In this document: positions 32,910-44,115 of the stretch, piece by piece
Layout: every line of letters begins with the position of its first letter
Numbering within the stretch: the stretch's first letter is position 1
Source: Flavobacterium ginsengisoli
GTDB taxonomy: Bacteria > Bacteroidota > Bacteroidia > Flavobacteriales > Flavobacteriaceae
Assembly: GCF_029625315.1 (NCBI RefSeq)
Contig: NZ_CP121110.1
Coordinates: 4,244,501 to 4,308,500, forward strand
DNA: 64,000 nucleotides
Direction: 5' to 3'
The notes under the pieces: model-generated
Databases searched by the model: none
What the model was told of the DNA's origin: nothing
The model's input: only the letters and a program-made list of their open reading frames with translations
Position numbers and translations under genes: made by a program

Positions 32910-33514
32910 ATGGCAAGATATACTGGTCCTAAAACCAAAATCGCTCGTAAATTTGGCGAGGCAATCTTCGGAGATGATAAATCTTTCGAAAAAGAAATTA
33001 CCCACCTGGACAACACGGGATGGCTAAAAAAAGAGGAAAAAAATCTGAGTACGCTGTTCAATTAATGGAAAAGCAAAAAGCTAAATATTCTTATGGAATT
33101 TTAGAAAAACAATTCAGAAATTTATTCGAAAAAGCATCAGCAACTAAAGGGGTTACTGGTGAAGTTTTATTACAATTATGCGAAGCAAGATTAGATAATG
33201 TTGTTTTTAGAATGGGAATTGCTCCATCTAGAAGAGGTGCGCGTCAAATCGTTTCTCACAGACACATTACTGTAAATGGAGAGGTTGTTAATATTCCTTC
33301 TTACCACCTTAAGCCTGGTGATAAAGTTGCAGTTCGTGAAAAATCTAAATCTTTAGAAGCTATCGAACGTTCTTTATCAAATTCAAGTCATGTTTATGAA
33401 TGGATTACTTGGAACAATGATCTTAAAGAAGGAACTTTTGTTTCTGTTCCTGCAAGACTTCAAATTCCAGAAAACATTAAAGAACAATTAATCGTAGAGT
33501 TGTACAACAAATAA
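32910..33514 (+). CDS. rpsD: 30S ribosomal protein S4 (frameshifted)
   Basis: [20 protein letters not shown] to DDKSFEK is followed, after one missing A in the run at 32989-32993, by [20 protein letters not shown] and the rest. The S4 domain contains [20 protein letters not shown]. Corrected length is 201 residues. S4 nucleates 30S body assembly and is a usual autoregulator. Confidence 0.95.
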
Positions 33515-33535
33515 TAATTGACTTAGTCGAAATTT

Positions 33536-34529
33536 ATGGCAATATTTAATTTTCAAAAGCCCGATAAAGTTATCATGATCGATTCAACCGATTTTGAAGG
33601 TAAATTTGAGTTTAGACCTTTAGAACCTGGTTACGGATTGACAGTTGGTAATGCACTTAGAAGAGTTTTGCTTTCAGCGTTAGAAGGTTATGCAATTACA
33701 TCTGTTCGTATCGAAGGTGTAGATCATGAGTTTTCTACTATTTCAGGTGTTGTAGAGGATGTTACCGAAATTATCCTTAATCTAAAACAAGTACGTTTCA
33801 AACGTCAGATCGAAGATATAGATAATGAATCAGTTACTATTTCTGTTTCTGGTAAAGATCAACTAACAGCAGGTGATTTTCAAAAATTTATCTCAGGTTT
33901 TCAAGTTTTGAATCCAGACCTTGTTATCTGTAATTTAGATTCTAAAATCAAATTGAACTTCGATTTAACAATCGAGAAAGGTAGAGGATACGTTCCTGCT
34001 GAAGAGAACAAAAAACAGAATGCCTGCAATTGGAACAATTTTTACAGATTCTATTTTTACTCCGGTAAAAAATGTAAAATATGCAATCGAAAATTTCCGT
34101 GTAGAGCAAAAAACAGATTATGAAAAATTAGTTTTTGAAATTAAAACTGATGGATCTATTAATCCTAAAGATGCTCTTACTGAAGTCGCTAAAGTTTTAA
34201 TTCACCATTTCATGTTGTTTTCTGACGAAAGAATTACACTTGAGGCTGACGAAATTGCACAAACAGAATCGTATGATGAAGAGTCATTGCATATGAGACA
34301 ATTGCTTAAAACTAAGCTTGTTGATATGGATTTATCTGTGAGAGCATTAAATTGCTTGAAAGCGGCTGAAGTTGATACACTTGGTGATTTAGTATCGTTC
34401 AATAAAAATGACCTAATGAAATTCCGTAATTTCGGTAAAAAATCTTTAACTGAACTTGATGAACTTGTTGCAGTTAAAAATTTGACTTTCGGAATGGATT
34501 TAGCTAAATACAAATTAGATAAAGAATAA
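33536..34529 (+). CDS. rpoA: RNA polymerase subunit alpha (frameshifted)
   Basis: N-terminal domain: [30 protein letters not shown]. An extra C at about 34023 (GCTGCA read as GCCTGCA) shifts frame before [20 protein letters not shown]. The C-terminal domain is [20 protein letters not shown] to [19 protein letters not shown]. Corrected length is 330 residues, normal. The alpha dimer nucleates RNA polymerase assembly and its CTD contacts activators. Confidence 0.96.
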
Positions 34530-34591
34530 TTTACTTCATATTTTGCTCTCCATAGTGGATTGTAGCAAGATGAAGATAAAAAAAACACGTC

Positions 34592-35083
34592 ATGAGACAC
34601 GGAAAAAAATTCAACCACTTAAGCAGACAGACTGGACATAGAAAAGCTATGTTGGCTAATATGGCTTGTTCTCTTATCGAGCACAAACGTATTAACACTA
34701 CTGTTGCTAAAGCTAAAGCGCTTAAACAATTCGTTGAGCCTTTAATCACTAAATCAAAAGAAGATACGACTCACAATCGTCGTATTGTTTTTGCTTACTT
34801 ACGTAACAAATACGCTGTAACTGATTTGTTCAGAGATGTGGTCGCTAAAGTAGGTGACCGTCCAGGAGGATACACTCGTATCATTAAAGTTGGAAATCGT
34901 TTGGGAGATAACGCTGATATGGCGATGATCGAACTTGTTGACTTCAATGAACTTTACAACGGAGGTAAAAAAGAAGTTAAAAAAGCTAAAAGCCGTCGTG
35001 GTGGTAAAGCTAAAAAAGCTGAAACTGCTGCTCCAGAAGCTCCTGCTGCTGAAACAGAAACGACTACTGAAGCTTCTGAATAA
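34592..35083 (+). CDS. rplQ: 50S ribosomal protein L17 with Ala/Glu-rich tail
   Basis: A 163-residue protein: [40 protein letters not shown] and [20 protein letters not shown] are L17. After about residue 125 comes a low-complexity tail of Lys-Arg-Gly then Ala, Pro, Glu and Thr, longer than in E. coli L17 and typical of Bacteroidota. The last gene of the supercluster, followed by a terminator. Confidence 0.96.
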   Translation: MRHGKKFNHLSRQTGHRKAMLANMACSLIEHKRINTTVAKAKALKQFVEPLITKSKEDTTHNRRIVFAYLRNKYAVTDLFRDVVAKVGDRPGGYTRIIKVGNRLGDNADMAMIELVDFNELYNGGKKEVKKAKSRRGGKAKKAETAAPEAPAAETETTTEASE

Positions 35084-35111
35084 TTATGAAAGTAATCATT
35101 CTATAGAAATC

Positions 35112-35148
35112 AAGGATAAACTAATTTTTAGTTTATCCTTTTTTTTGA
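35112..35148 (+). terminator. Intrinsic terminator after rplQ
   Basis: AAGGATAAACTAA with TTAGTTTATCCTT forms a long stem around a short loop and is followed by a run of T. It closes the ribosomal protein supercluster. Confidence 0.88.
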
Positions 35149-35224
35149 TTTTTTTGAAACGGAAGAAATGTAACTTATTTAAAATGATAGGTTTTATTTT
35201 TACGAATGAAAGTTTTAAAAAATC

Positions 35225-35255
35225 TTGGAAGGGCTATTTTAAAGAAGTAAATTTG
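35225..35255 (+). promoter_or_regulatory. Promoter of carA
   Basis: TTGG at 35225-35228 and TAAATTTG at 35248-35255 with a 19-base spacer. The leader to carA is about 70 bases; no riboswitch-like structure is recognised in it. Confidence 0.6.
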
Positions 35256-35329
35256 CAAAATATCTAATTACACTTAAAACCTTTATATTGGTTTTATATC
35301 TTGATTAAAAAAACAATTCAAATTAAATA

Positions 35330-36439
35330 ATGAAATACACAACACGACAAAGCGCCATCTTATTACTTAGTGATGGAACAATCTTTCACGGAAAATCTAT
35401 CGGAATTAGCGGTAAAACTTTCGGTGAAGTTTGTTTTAATACTGGAATGACAGGGTATCAGGAAATTTTTACTGATCCTTCTTATTTCGGTCAAATTATG
35501 GTTGCTACAAATACACATATCGGAAACTATGGTGTTAATGATTCTGAAGTTGAATCTGATAGTATTAAAATTGCCGGTTTAGTTTGTAAAAACTTTAGTT
35601 TTAATTATTCTAGAGAGAATGCTTCAGGAAGCTTGGAAGATTATTTTGCTAAACAAAATTTAATCTGTATTTCTGATGTTGATACTCGTGCACTTGTAAG
35701 TTACATTCGTGACAATGGAGCGATGAATGCTGTAATTTGCACAGATGGAACTCCAGTTGAAGATTTAAAGAAAGAATTGGCGAATGTTCCAAATATGGAA
35801 GGTTTAGAATTAGCTTCTAAGGTTTCTACTAAAGAACCATATTTCTTCGGAGATGAAAATGCAACTTATAAAATCTCAGCTTTAGATCTAGGAATTAAAA
35901 AGAACATTTTAAGAAACCTTGCTAAAAGAGATTGTTATATTAAAGTATATCCATTTGATTCAACTTATAAAGATATGACTGAGTTTAATCCAGATGGATA
36001 TTTCTTGTCAAATGGGCCAGGGGATCCAGATCCATTGTTTGGAGCGATTCAAGTAGCAAAGGAAATATTAGCAGATAACAAGCCTTTGTTCGGAATCTGT
36101 TTAGGACATCAGGTAATCGGTTTGGCAAATGGTGTTGAAACCTATAAGATGTTTAATGGACACCGTGGAATTAATCACCCGGTTAAAAATATCATCACAG
36201 GTAAAGGCGAAATAACTTCTCAAAATCACGGATTTGCTGTTAAGAGAGAACAATTAGAGAATCATCCAGAGCTTGAAATAACTCATGTTCACTTAAATGA
36301 TGGAACTGTTGCGGGAATGAGAATGAAGAATAAAAATTGTTTTTCAGTTCAATATCACCCAGAGGCTAGTCCAGGACCACACGATTCGTCATATTTGTTT
36401 GACCAATTCGTAGAGAATATTAAAAGTAGTAAGGTCTAA
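35330..36439 (+). CDS. carA: Carbamoyl-phosphate synthase small subunit
   Basis: A 369-residue glutaminase subunit. The N-terminal domain has FGEVCFNTGMTGYQEIFTDP. The class I amidotransferase domain has YFLSNGPGDP, the nucleophile Cys in FGICLGHQVIG, and the His/Glu pair in QYHPEASPGP. It supplies ammonia to CarB for pyrimidine and arginine synthesis. carB is not adjacent in this window. Confidence 0.96.
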   Translation: MKYTTRQSAILLLSDGTIFHGKSIGISGKTFGEVCFNTGMTGYQEIFTDPSYFGQIMVATNTHIGNYGVNDSEVESDSIKIAGLVCKNFSFNYSRENASGSLEDYFAKQNLICISDVDTRALVSYIRDNGAMNAVICTDGTPVEDLKKELANVPNMEGLELASKVSTKEPYFFGDENATYKISALDLGIKKNILRNLAKRDCYIKVYPFDSTYKDMTEFNPDGYFLSNGPGDPDPLFGAIQVAKEILADNKPLFGICLGHQVIGLANGVETYKMFNGHRGINHPVKNIITGKGEITSQNHGFAVKREQLENHPELEITHVHLNDGTVAGMRMKNKNCFSVQYHPEASPGPHDSSYLFDQFVENIKSSKV

Positions 36440-36537
36440 AACGATGTAGTTAATAAATAAAGGTGTTTAATGTCTAAAATGCGTTTATAGTATTAAATAT
36501 TTTTATAATTTCGAAAAAAAATATAATTTATTAATAA

Positions 36538-37842
<1,305 letters not shown>

Positions 37843-37862
37843 TTTCTGAAATTATATATTGG

Positions 37863-37897
37863 AAAAAACCATCCGCCGCGGCGGATGGTTTTTTTTT
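37863..37897 (+). terminator. Intrinsic terminator after eno
   Basis: CCATCCGCCGCGGCGGATGG perfect GC-rich palindrome between runs of A and T. It stands out against the AT-rich surroundings. Confidence 0.92.
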
Positions 37898-37995
37898 GGA
37901 CTTTTAACAAATTCATAGCAGTATTCTTTTTTAAATTAGTCTTAAATTCATTAGATTTGATAAATTATTATTTAAAGAATTATTTCCAGTATATT

Positions 37996-39273
37996 ATGTC
38001 AAAAATAGCTACATTAGAAATAGATGGTAAAAAGGTTGAACTTCCGGTAATCACAGGGAGTGAAAACGAATCAGCTATCGATATCAACAAATTACGTGAT
38101 TTAACAGGTTATATTACCCTTGATCCAGGTTATAAAAATTCAGGATCTTGTACAAGTGAAATCACTTTCCTAGACGGAGAAGAAGGAATTTTACGTTACA
38201 GAGGATATTCTATTGAAGACCTTGCTGAAAAAGCCAGTTTCTTAGAAGTATCATATCTTTTGATTTTCGGTGAATTACCTACAGCTAAACAATTAGAAGA
38301 TTTTGAAAATGGTATTAAAAAACATTCTTTGGTAAACGAAGAAATGAAAAATATCATTGACGGTTTCCCTAAAACGGCTCATCCAATGGGAGTGTTATCT
38401 GCTCTAACGAGCGCTTTAACGGCTTTTAATCCTAAAGCGGTTAATGTTGATAACGAAAAAGAAATGTACGAAGCTATTTGTAAAACAATGGCCAAATTTT
38501 TAGTGATTGCTACATGGACTTACAGAAAATCTATGGGTTATCCTTTAAATTACTACGATAATACAAAGGGTTATGTAGAAAGCTTTATGCAATTAATGTT
38601 TAAATTGCCTACAGGACCTTACGCTGCAAATCCTGTAATTGTAAATGCCTTAGATAAATTATTCATTCTTCATGCAGATCACGAGCAAAACTGTTCTACT
38701 TCAACTGTAAGAATGGTAGGTTCTTCTCATGCAGGTTTATTTGCTTCAGTTTCTGCAGGAGTTTCTGCTTTATGGGGGCCACTTCATGGTGGAGCTAACC
38801 AAGCAGTACTTGAAATGCTTGAAGAAATCAATAAAGACGGTGGTGATACAGATAAGTTCTTAGCGAAAGCGAAAGATAAAAATGATCCATTCCGTTTAAT
38901 GGGATTCGGACACAGAGTTTACAAAAACTTTGACCCAAGAGCTAAAATCATCAAAAAAGTCGCAACAGAAGTATTAGAGACTTTAGGTGTTGAAGATCCG
39001 ATTTTAGATATTGCAAGAAAATTAGAAAAAGCAACTCTTGAAGATGAGTACTTCAAATCAAGAAACTTATATCCAAACGTTGATTTCTATTCTGGAATTA
39101 TTTACAGAGCTTTAGGAATTCCAACAGATATGTTTACTGTTATGTTTGCAATTGGAAGATTACCAGGTTGGATTGCGCAATGGAAAGAGATGCGTGAAAA
39201 TAAAGAGCCAATCGGAAGACCAAGACAAATTTATACAGGACATCCTTTACGAGAGTTTAAGTCTAATAAATAA
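37996..39273 (+). CDS. gltA: Citrate synthase
   Basis: A 425-residue type II citrate synthase. Start MSKIATLEIDGKKVELPVIT at 37996; the open frame reaches back to 37885 but the upstream part overlaps the eno terminator. Catalytic residues are in LHADHEQNCSTSTVR, GFGHRVYKNFDPRA and the Asp of VDFYSGIIY. It condenses acetyl-CoA and oxaloacetate. A terminator follows directly. Confidence 0.96.
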   Translation: MSKIATLEIDGKKVELPVITGSENESAIDINKLRDLTGYITLDPGYKNSGSCTSEITFLDGEEGILRYRGYSIEDLAEKASFLEVSYLLIFGELPTAKQLEDFENGIKKHSLVNEEMKNIIDGFPKTAHPMGVLSALTSALTAFNPKAVNVDNEKEMYEAICKTMAKFLVIATWTYRKSMGYPLNYYDNTKGYVESFMQLMFKLPTGPYAANPVIVNALDKLFILHADHEQNCSTSTVRMVGSSHAGLFASVSAGVSALWGPLHGGANQAVLEMLEEINKDGGDTDKFLAKAKDKNDPFRLMGFGHRVYKNFDPRAKIIKKVATEVLETLGVEDPILDIARKLEKATLEDEYFKSRNLYPNVDFYSGIIYRALGIPTDMFTVMFAIGRLPGWIAQWKEMRENKEPIGRPRQIYTGHPLREFKSNK

Positions 39274-39279
39274 AAAACG

Positions 39280-39309
39280 AAAGCTTCACTTAACTGTGAA
39301 GCTTTTTTT
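39280..39309 (+). terminator. Intrinsic terminator after gltA
   Basis: AAAGCTTCAC / GTGAAGCTTT stem with a 6-base loop and a T tract. Confidence 0.88.
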
Positions 39310-39335
39310 ATATTTGCTCAAAATACAATAAAGTT

Positions 39336-40250
39336 ATGTTGCAATTAAATGTAAAGAATGAAACGTCTCGACTTCGTGCTGTAGTTCTGGGTTCTGCGGT
39401 TAATAATGGACCGACCCCAACTATAGAAGAGGCTTATGATCCTAAATCATTGGAACATATTAAAGCAGGAACTTACCCTGTAGAAAAAGATATGGTTGCT
39501 GAAATGGAAGCTTTTAATGCTGTTTTTCAGAAATATGATGTAACTGTTTATCGTCCAGAGATGATTGAAAATTACAATCAGATTTTTGCTAGGGATATTG
39601 GGTTTGTAATTGATGATATCTTTGTAAAATCGAATATTCTTCCAGATAGAGAACGTGAATTAGATGCTATTCAATATGTAATTGATCAGATTGATCCATT
39701 AAAAGTAGTTCGTCCTCCAGAAGAAGTTCATATCGAAGGAGGAGATGTGATGCTTTGGAATGATCATATTTTTATCGGAACTTATAAAGGAAGCGATTAC
39801 AAAGATTATATTACTGCAAGAACAAATATGCATGGTGTAAACTATATTAAATCATTATTCCCTAATAAGATTGTAAAGGAATTTGATTTAGTAAAATCTA
39901 AATTGGAAGCAAGAGACAATGCTTTACATCTAGACTGCTGTTTTCAGCCTGTAGGAAAAGACAAAGGAATTATCTATAAAAGAGGTTTCCGTGAAGAAGC
40001 AGATTATCTTTATTTAGTGAAACTTTTTGGGAAAGAAAATCTATTTCATATCGAAAGAAACGAAATGTATAATATGTTTTCGAATGTGTTTTCAATTGAT
40101 GAAAATGTGGTAGTTTCTGAAAAGAATTTCACGAGATTAAATAACTGGCTTCGTGAAAATGGTTTTATCGTTGAAGAAATTCCATATGCTGAAATTTCAA
40201 AGCAAGAAGGTTTGTTAAGATGTTCGACGCTTCCATTAATTAGAGACTAA
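39336..40250 (+). CDS. Dimethylarginine dimethylaminohydrolase-like amidinohydrolase
   Basis: A 304-residue guanidino-group modifying enzyme of the pentein fold. Motifs: FARDIGFVIDD, HIEGGDVMLWNDH and the C-terminal nucleophile in EGLLRCSTLPLIRD. DDAH enzymes hydrolyse methylated arginine to citrulline; arginine deiminase and amidinotransferases share the fold, so the substrate is not proven. It stands directly before ctlX, another member of the same superfamily. Confidence 0.8.
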   Translation: MLQLNVKNETSRLRAVVLGSAVNNGPTPTIEEAYDPKSLEHIKAGTYPVEKDMVAEMEAFNAVFQKYDVTVYRPEMIENYNQIFARDIGFVIDDIFVKSNILPDRERELDAIQYVIDQIDPLKVVRPPEEVHIEGGDVMLWNDHIFIGTYKGSDYKDYITARTNMHGVNYIKSLFPNKIVKEFDLVKSKLEARDNALHLDCCFQPVGKDKGIIYKRGFREEADYLYLVKLFGKENLFHIERNEMYNMFSNVFSIDENVVVSEKNFTRLNNWLRENGFIVEEIPYAEISKQEGLLRCSTLPLIRD

Positions 40251-40320
40251 AAAAAACAATTTTAAATTTCAGGCTTCTAGAAAAACTTGAAACCTGAAAC
40301 TTGAAACAAAAAAATAAAAA

Positions 40321-41256
40321 ATGAAACAAACTACTAATGCTATCGTGATGATTCGCCCAGTTGCATTCAGAATGAATGAACAGACGGCTGTAAATAATTA
40401 TTATCAAAAAGTATTGGACGGACTTTTACCAAGTACGGTTAATGCTAAAGCGCAACAAGAATTTGATGCTTTTGTTGAAAAGCTAAGAGCTGTTGGAGTA
40501 GATGTAACTGTTGTAGAAGATAATTTGGAAACGGATACTCCAGATAGTATTTTTCCAAACAATTGGGTTTCATTTCATGAAAACGGAGATGTAGCGCTTT
40601 ATCCAATGTTTGCTGAAAATCGTCGTCAAGAACGTCGGGAAGATATTTTGGATACTTTGGAAGAAAAAGGATTCGAAATTGCAAATATCATGGATTATAC
40701 TTCTGCAGAAGAAGATGGCATTTTCTTAGAAGGAACAGGAAGTTTGTTATTAGATAGAGCAAACGGAAAAGCGTATTGCGCATTATCGCCAAGAGCAGAT
40801 GAAGAATTGTTTATAGAATTTTGCGAAGATTTTGATTATGCTCCTGTAATTTTTGAAGCTTTTCAAACCGTCGATGGTGAACGTAAATTAATTTATCATA
40901 CCAATGTGATGATGTGTTTGGGTGAAACTTTTGCTGTAATTTGCGCAGATTCTATTGATGATAAAAAAGAACGCAAAATGGTTTTGGATAACTTAAAAGA
41001 TGACAAAAAAGAGGTTATTTTAATCACAGAAGATCAAGTGAATAATTTTGCGGGAAATATGCTGGAGGTTAGAGGGAAAGATGATAAGAGATACATTGTA
41101 ATGAGCGCATCGGCACATCAAAGTTTAACTCCGAAACAAATTTCGCAATTAGAAAATCACGCTGAAATTTTAAGTTCGAGTTTAGATACAATTGAAGCTT
41201 GTGGTGGAGGAAGTGCCAGATGTATGATGGCAGAAGTTTTCTTGCCAAGAGCTTAA
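40321..41256 (+). CDS. ctlX: Citrulline utilization hydrolase CtlX family
   Basis: A 311-residue pentein-fold protein. Motifs: SIFPNNWVSFH, GIFLEGTGSLLLDR, LIYHTNVMMCLG, and the C-terminal nucleophile in ACGGGSARCMMAEVF. CtlX-type hydrolases occur with arginine or citrulline catabolism in Bacteroidota. It lies 70 bases after the DDAH-like gene with no terminator between, so a shared transcript is likely. Confidence 0.85.
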   Translation: MKQTTNAIVMIRPVAFRMNEQTAVNNYYQKVLDGLLPSTVNAKAQQEFDAFVEKLRAVGVDVTVVEDNLETDTPDSIFPNNWVSFHENGDVALYPMFAENRRQERREDILDTLEEKGFEIANIMDYTSAEEDGIFLEGTGSLLLDRANGKAYCALSPRADEELFIEFCEDFDYAPVIFEAFQTVDGERKLIYHTNVMMCLGETFAVICADSIDDKKERKMVLDNLKDDKKEVILITEDQVNNFAGNMLEVRGKDDKRYIVMSASAHQSLTPKQISQLENHAEILSSSLDTIEACGGGSARCMMAEVFLPRA

Positions 41257-41280
41257 ATAAAATGAATAGATGAAAAAAGA

Positions 41281-41316
41281 AAAAGGGATGAAATTATTTA
41301 AATTTCATCCCTTTTT
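41281..41316. terminator. Bidirectional terminator between ctlX and marC
   Basis: AAAAGGGATGAAATT and AATTTCATCCCTTTT are perfect complements with a 5-base loop, with T runs on both strands. It serves the two convergent genes. Confidence 0.9.
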
Positions 41317-41341
41317 CTTTTGGATCGTAGAGTGATATTAG

Positions 41342-41968
41342 TTAAAAATTTCCTTTAATAATATTGATTATAGCGCTTACTATATATTGAATTCCGATTG
41401 AAATAACTATAAAACCAACAATTCTAGAAATTGCAACAATACCCGAGGCTCCCAATATTCTAGCTAAATAATGTGCGCTTTTTAGAATAGCGAAAATAGC
41501 TACTGCAATTGCAAAAATTGCTAACGAAGAAATTATGATTTCGTTTAATTCATGGTGCTCTTGGTAAAAAGCAATTAAAAGAGACATTGATCCAGGTCCA
41601 GCAAGCATTGGAATTGCAAGCGGAGTGAGGGCAATATCGTTTCTATGCTGGGCTTCATTTTCAATTTTTTTGTTGATTCCTCTTTTCTTGTTGAACTTGC
41701 CAGATAGCAAAGAAAAGCCAGAGTTTACAATTACAATTCCGCCAGCAATTCTTAAAGCATCGATGCTAATGCCGAAAAAAGTTAGAACATATTGGCCAAT
41801 AAAATAAGAAACCAATAGTATGATAAAAACATTGATGGCCGTCCAAAGTGAGATTCGGGATCTTTCTTTTTGAGAGTCATGTTGAGTTAGTCCAACAAAA
41901 ATTGGTACAGTTCCGATTGGATTAAGTACCGAGAATAAAGCGACAAATAAGTAAATAAATAATTCCAT
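41342..41968 (-). CDS. MarC family integral membrane protein
   Basis: A 208-residue protein with about six transmembrane helices: MELFIYLFVALFSVLNPIGT, VPIFVGLTQHDSQKER, LRIAGGIVIVNSGFSLLSG, TPLAIPMLAGPGSMSLL. These match the MarC/UPF0056 family of the inner membrane. Despite its name, MarC has no proven role in antibiotic resistance. Function unknown. Confidence 0.9.
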   Translation of the reverse strand: MELFIYLFVALFSVLNPIGTVPIFVGLTQHDSQKERSRISLWTAINVFIILLVSYFIGQYVLTFFGISIDALRIAGGIVIVNSGFSLLSGKFNKKRGINKKIENEAQHRNDIALTPLAIPMLAGPGSMSLLIAFYQEHHELNEIIISSLAIFAIAVAIFAILKSAHYLARILGASGIVAISRIVGFIVISIGIQYIVSAIINIIKGNF

Positions 41969-42095
41969 GTTGTATTGGTTAGTGAAGTAAATGTAGTTAT
42001 TTTTTGATGCTTTTAGGTGAAATTATGTTATAATAATATTTTTATTGGTGTCAATTCTGGCTTATAAGGCATAAAGTTAAATCGTTCTTTTTGAT

Positions 42096-42103
42096 TACTT
42101 TTG
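42096..42103 (+). promoter_or_regulatory. Probable -7 promoter element of the CoA-binding protein gene
   Basis: TACTTTTG matches TAnnTTTG and lies 17 bases before the ATG at 42121. No clear -33 element. Confidence 0.45.
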
Positions 42104-42120
42104 CAATCTAAATTAAAACT

Positions 42121-42486
42121 ATGAAAAGTAAAAAAACATTGGTTATAGGAGCGTCGACAAATCCAGAGCGTTATTCTTATAAAGCGGTAAATATGTTGGT
42201 AGGAAAAGGACATTCTGTATTAGCAATCGGTCAAAAAGCTGGCGAAGTTGCTGGAGTAAAAATTCAAACTAAAGCAATACCAGTTAAAAATATTGATACT
42301 ATTACTCTATATTTAAATCCTGTTCGTCAGAGAGATTATTATAATTACATTATTGAATCGCATCCTAAAAGAGTAATCTTTAATCCTGGGACAGAAAATC
42401 CTGAATTGTATCAATTATTAGAGCTTAATGATATTCAAGTTGAAGTAGCTTGTACATTAGTTTTGTTGACTACAAATCAATACTAA
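42121..42486 (+). CDS. CoA-binding domain protein (YccU-like)
   Basis: A 121-residue Rossmann-fold protein. TLVIGASTNPERYSYKAVNM is the nucleotide-binding start and GHSVLAIGQKAGEVAGVKI and NPGTENPELYQLL match the CoA_binding_2 family. It has no attached ATP-grasp domain. Physiological role unknown. Confidence 0.88.
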   Translation: MKSKKTLVIGASTNPERYSYKAVNMLVGKGHSVLAIGQKAGEVAGVKIQTKAIPVKNIDTITLYLNPVRQRDYYNYIIESHPKRVIFNPGTENPELYQLLELNDIQVEVACTLVLLTTNQY

Positions 42487-42603
42487 ATTATTGTTTGTTA
42501 CTTTTCTTTTAGTCTCGAAAAGAAAGGGGTTTCGTAATAAAACAGCAATAGCATAAAGCTTTGAATTTAATGGCTGTAATGTAGGCTAAACCATTAAAAG
42601 TAT

Positions 42604-42611
42604 TACTTTTG
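42604..42611 (+). promoter_or_regulatory. Probable -7 promoter element of recR
   Basis: TACTTTTG ends 5 bases before the recR ATG, suggesting a leaderless transcript. No clear -33 element at the expected spacing. Confidence 0.45.
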
Positions 42612-42616
42612 TCGTC

Positions 42617-43237
42617 ATGGAATTTTCATCAAAATTAATTGAAAAAGCAGTAGGCGAAATGTCGCAATTACCTGGTATAGGTAAACGTACAGCACTTCGG
42701 CTAGTTCTTCATTTGCTAAAACAACCGAAAGAACAGACTGCTTTTTTATCTCAAGCATTGATGAATATGCGTGAGGATATTAAGTTTTGTGAAAGTTGCC
42801 ATAATATTTCTGATACTAAGATTTGCGAGATTTGCGCTAATCCAGTTAGAAATCATGAAACAATATGTATTGTAGAAGATATTCGAGATGTTATGGCAAT
42901 TGAAAATACGGGCCAGTTCAAAGGGATATATCATGTGCTTGGTGGGAAAATTTCGCCTATTGAAGGAGTTGGTCCTAATCAGTTGAATATTTCTAGTTTG
43001 GTAACAAAAGTGAAATCTGGAAATGTGTCAGAGATTATTTTTGCATTAAGCTCAACAATGGAAGGGGATACGACAAATTTTTATATATATAAACAGATTG
43101 CAGACACTAAGATTATAATTTCGACAATTGCTAGAGGGATATCAGTAGGAGATGAATTAGAGTATGCAGATGAAATAACACTAGGACGAAGCATCTTGCA
43201 TAGAGTACCTTTTGAAAAAACATTTAAAAATAATTAA
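42617..43237 (+). CDS. recR: Recombination mediator protein RecR
   Basis: A 206-residue protein. Helix-hairpin-helix [17 protein letters not shown], zinc-finger cysteines C58, C61, C70 and C73, then a Toprim domain with [12 protein letters not shown] and [15 protein letters not shown]. With RecO it loads RecA on gapped DNA. Full length. Confidence 0.96.
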   Translation: MEFSSKLIEKAVGEMSQLPGIGKRTALRLVLHLLKQPKEQTAFLSQALMNMREDIKFCESCHNISDTKICEICANPVRNHETICIVEDIRDVMAIENTGQFKGIYHVLGGKISPIEGVGPNQLNISSLVTKVKSGNVSEIIFALSSTMEGDTTNFYIYKQIADTKIIISTIARGISVGDELEYADEITLGRSILHRVPFEKTFKNN

Positions 43238-43309
43238 CTTAACCCCAAATAAAAGTTAGGTTTTTCCGAACATTAAAGGAAAAGCCATATTTGCGATAAA
43301 ATTGAACGA

Positions 43310-44100
43310 ATGACAAAAAAAGTTTTTTTCTATTCTTATTAATTTCAGCATTATTTACCTCATGTATTCCAATTAAAGATTTGGTTTACCTTCAAGATAA
43401 AAATAATTCAGGAGAACAAACAGCAATTGCAGCGGTAGAAGCAAAACCCTATAGATTGCAAGTAAACGATGTTTTAAAAATCAATATAAAAGCTATTGAT
43501 TCAAAATTGGTTTCTATTTTTAATACAACAGAAGGTGAAAGTAGTCAGGCAGGAAAAACTGAATCCAGTTTATACTTTGATGGATTTACAATTGATGATC
43601 ATGGTAATATTAGGATGCCAATTTTGGGAGAAATAAATGTAATTGGCTATACTCTTGAAGAGGTTCGTGTAAAAATTGAAAAGAAATTACTTGAAGAATA
43701 TTTTAAGAGCGAAGCTAATATTTTTGTTACAGTTAAATTAGCTGGTTTTAGATATACTATTAATGGAGAGGTTGGAATGACAGGAACAAAAACACTATTT
43801 AAGGATAATGTAACTATTTTGGATGCTGTTGCAAATGCGGGAGATATTACTACGGTTGGTAATAGAAAAGAAGTAACCATAATTCGTCAGACACCAACGG
43901 GTGTGCAAATGCATGATATTGATCTTACTGATGTGAATGTAATGAAGTCACCTTATTATTATTTACAGCCAAATGATTACATCTATGTAAAACCCTTAAG
44001 ACAAAAAACTTGGGGAACAGGCCAAACAGGGATACAATCTATAGGAACAATAATTACATTATTATCTTTGGCAACAACAGTTTACCTAATTATAAAGTAA
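43310..44100 (+). CDS. Wza-type polysaccharide export lipoprotein (frameshifted)
   Basis: Starting at 43310, MTKKVFF then, after restoring one T in the T7 at 43323-43329, LLISALFTSC, a lipoprotein signal. YRLQVNDVLKINIKAIDSKL opens the Poly_export domain; TINGEVGMTGTKTL and VTILDAVANAGDITTVGNRK form an SLBB-like domain; residues about 245-263 make a C-terminal membrane segment. Corrected length 263 residues. Predicted outer-membrane channel of the first export module, paired with the kinase downstream. Confidence 0.85.
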
Positions 44101-44115
44101 AAATAGATTTTTAAA

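Noticed and set aside
37885..37995. Long N-terminal extension of citrate synthase
   Set aside because: The extension overlaps the eno terminator and is not part of the citrate synthase family; the ATG at 37996 gives the family N-terminus.
40251..40320. Short repeats (CTTGAAAC/CCTGAAAC) before ctlX
   Set aside because: Only three imperfect copies in a 30-base stretch; too little to call a repeat family from this window.
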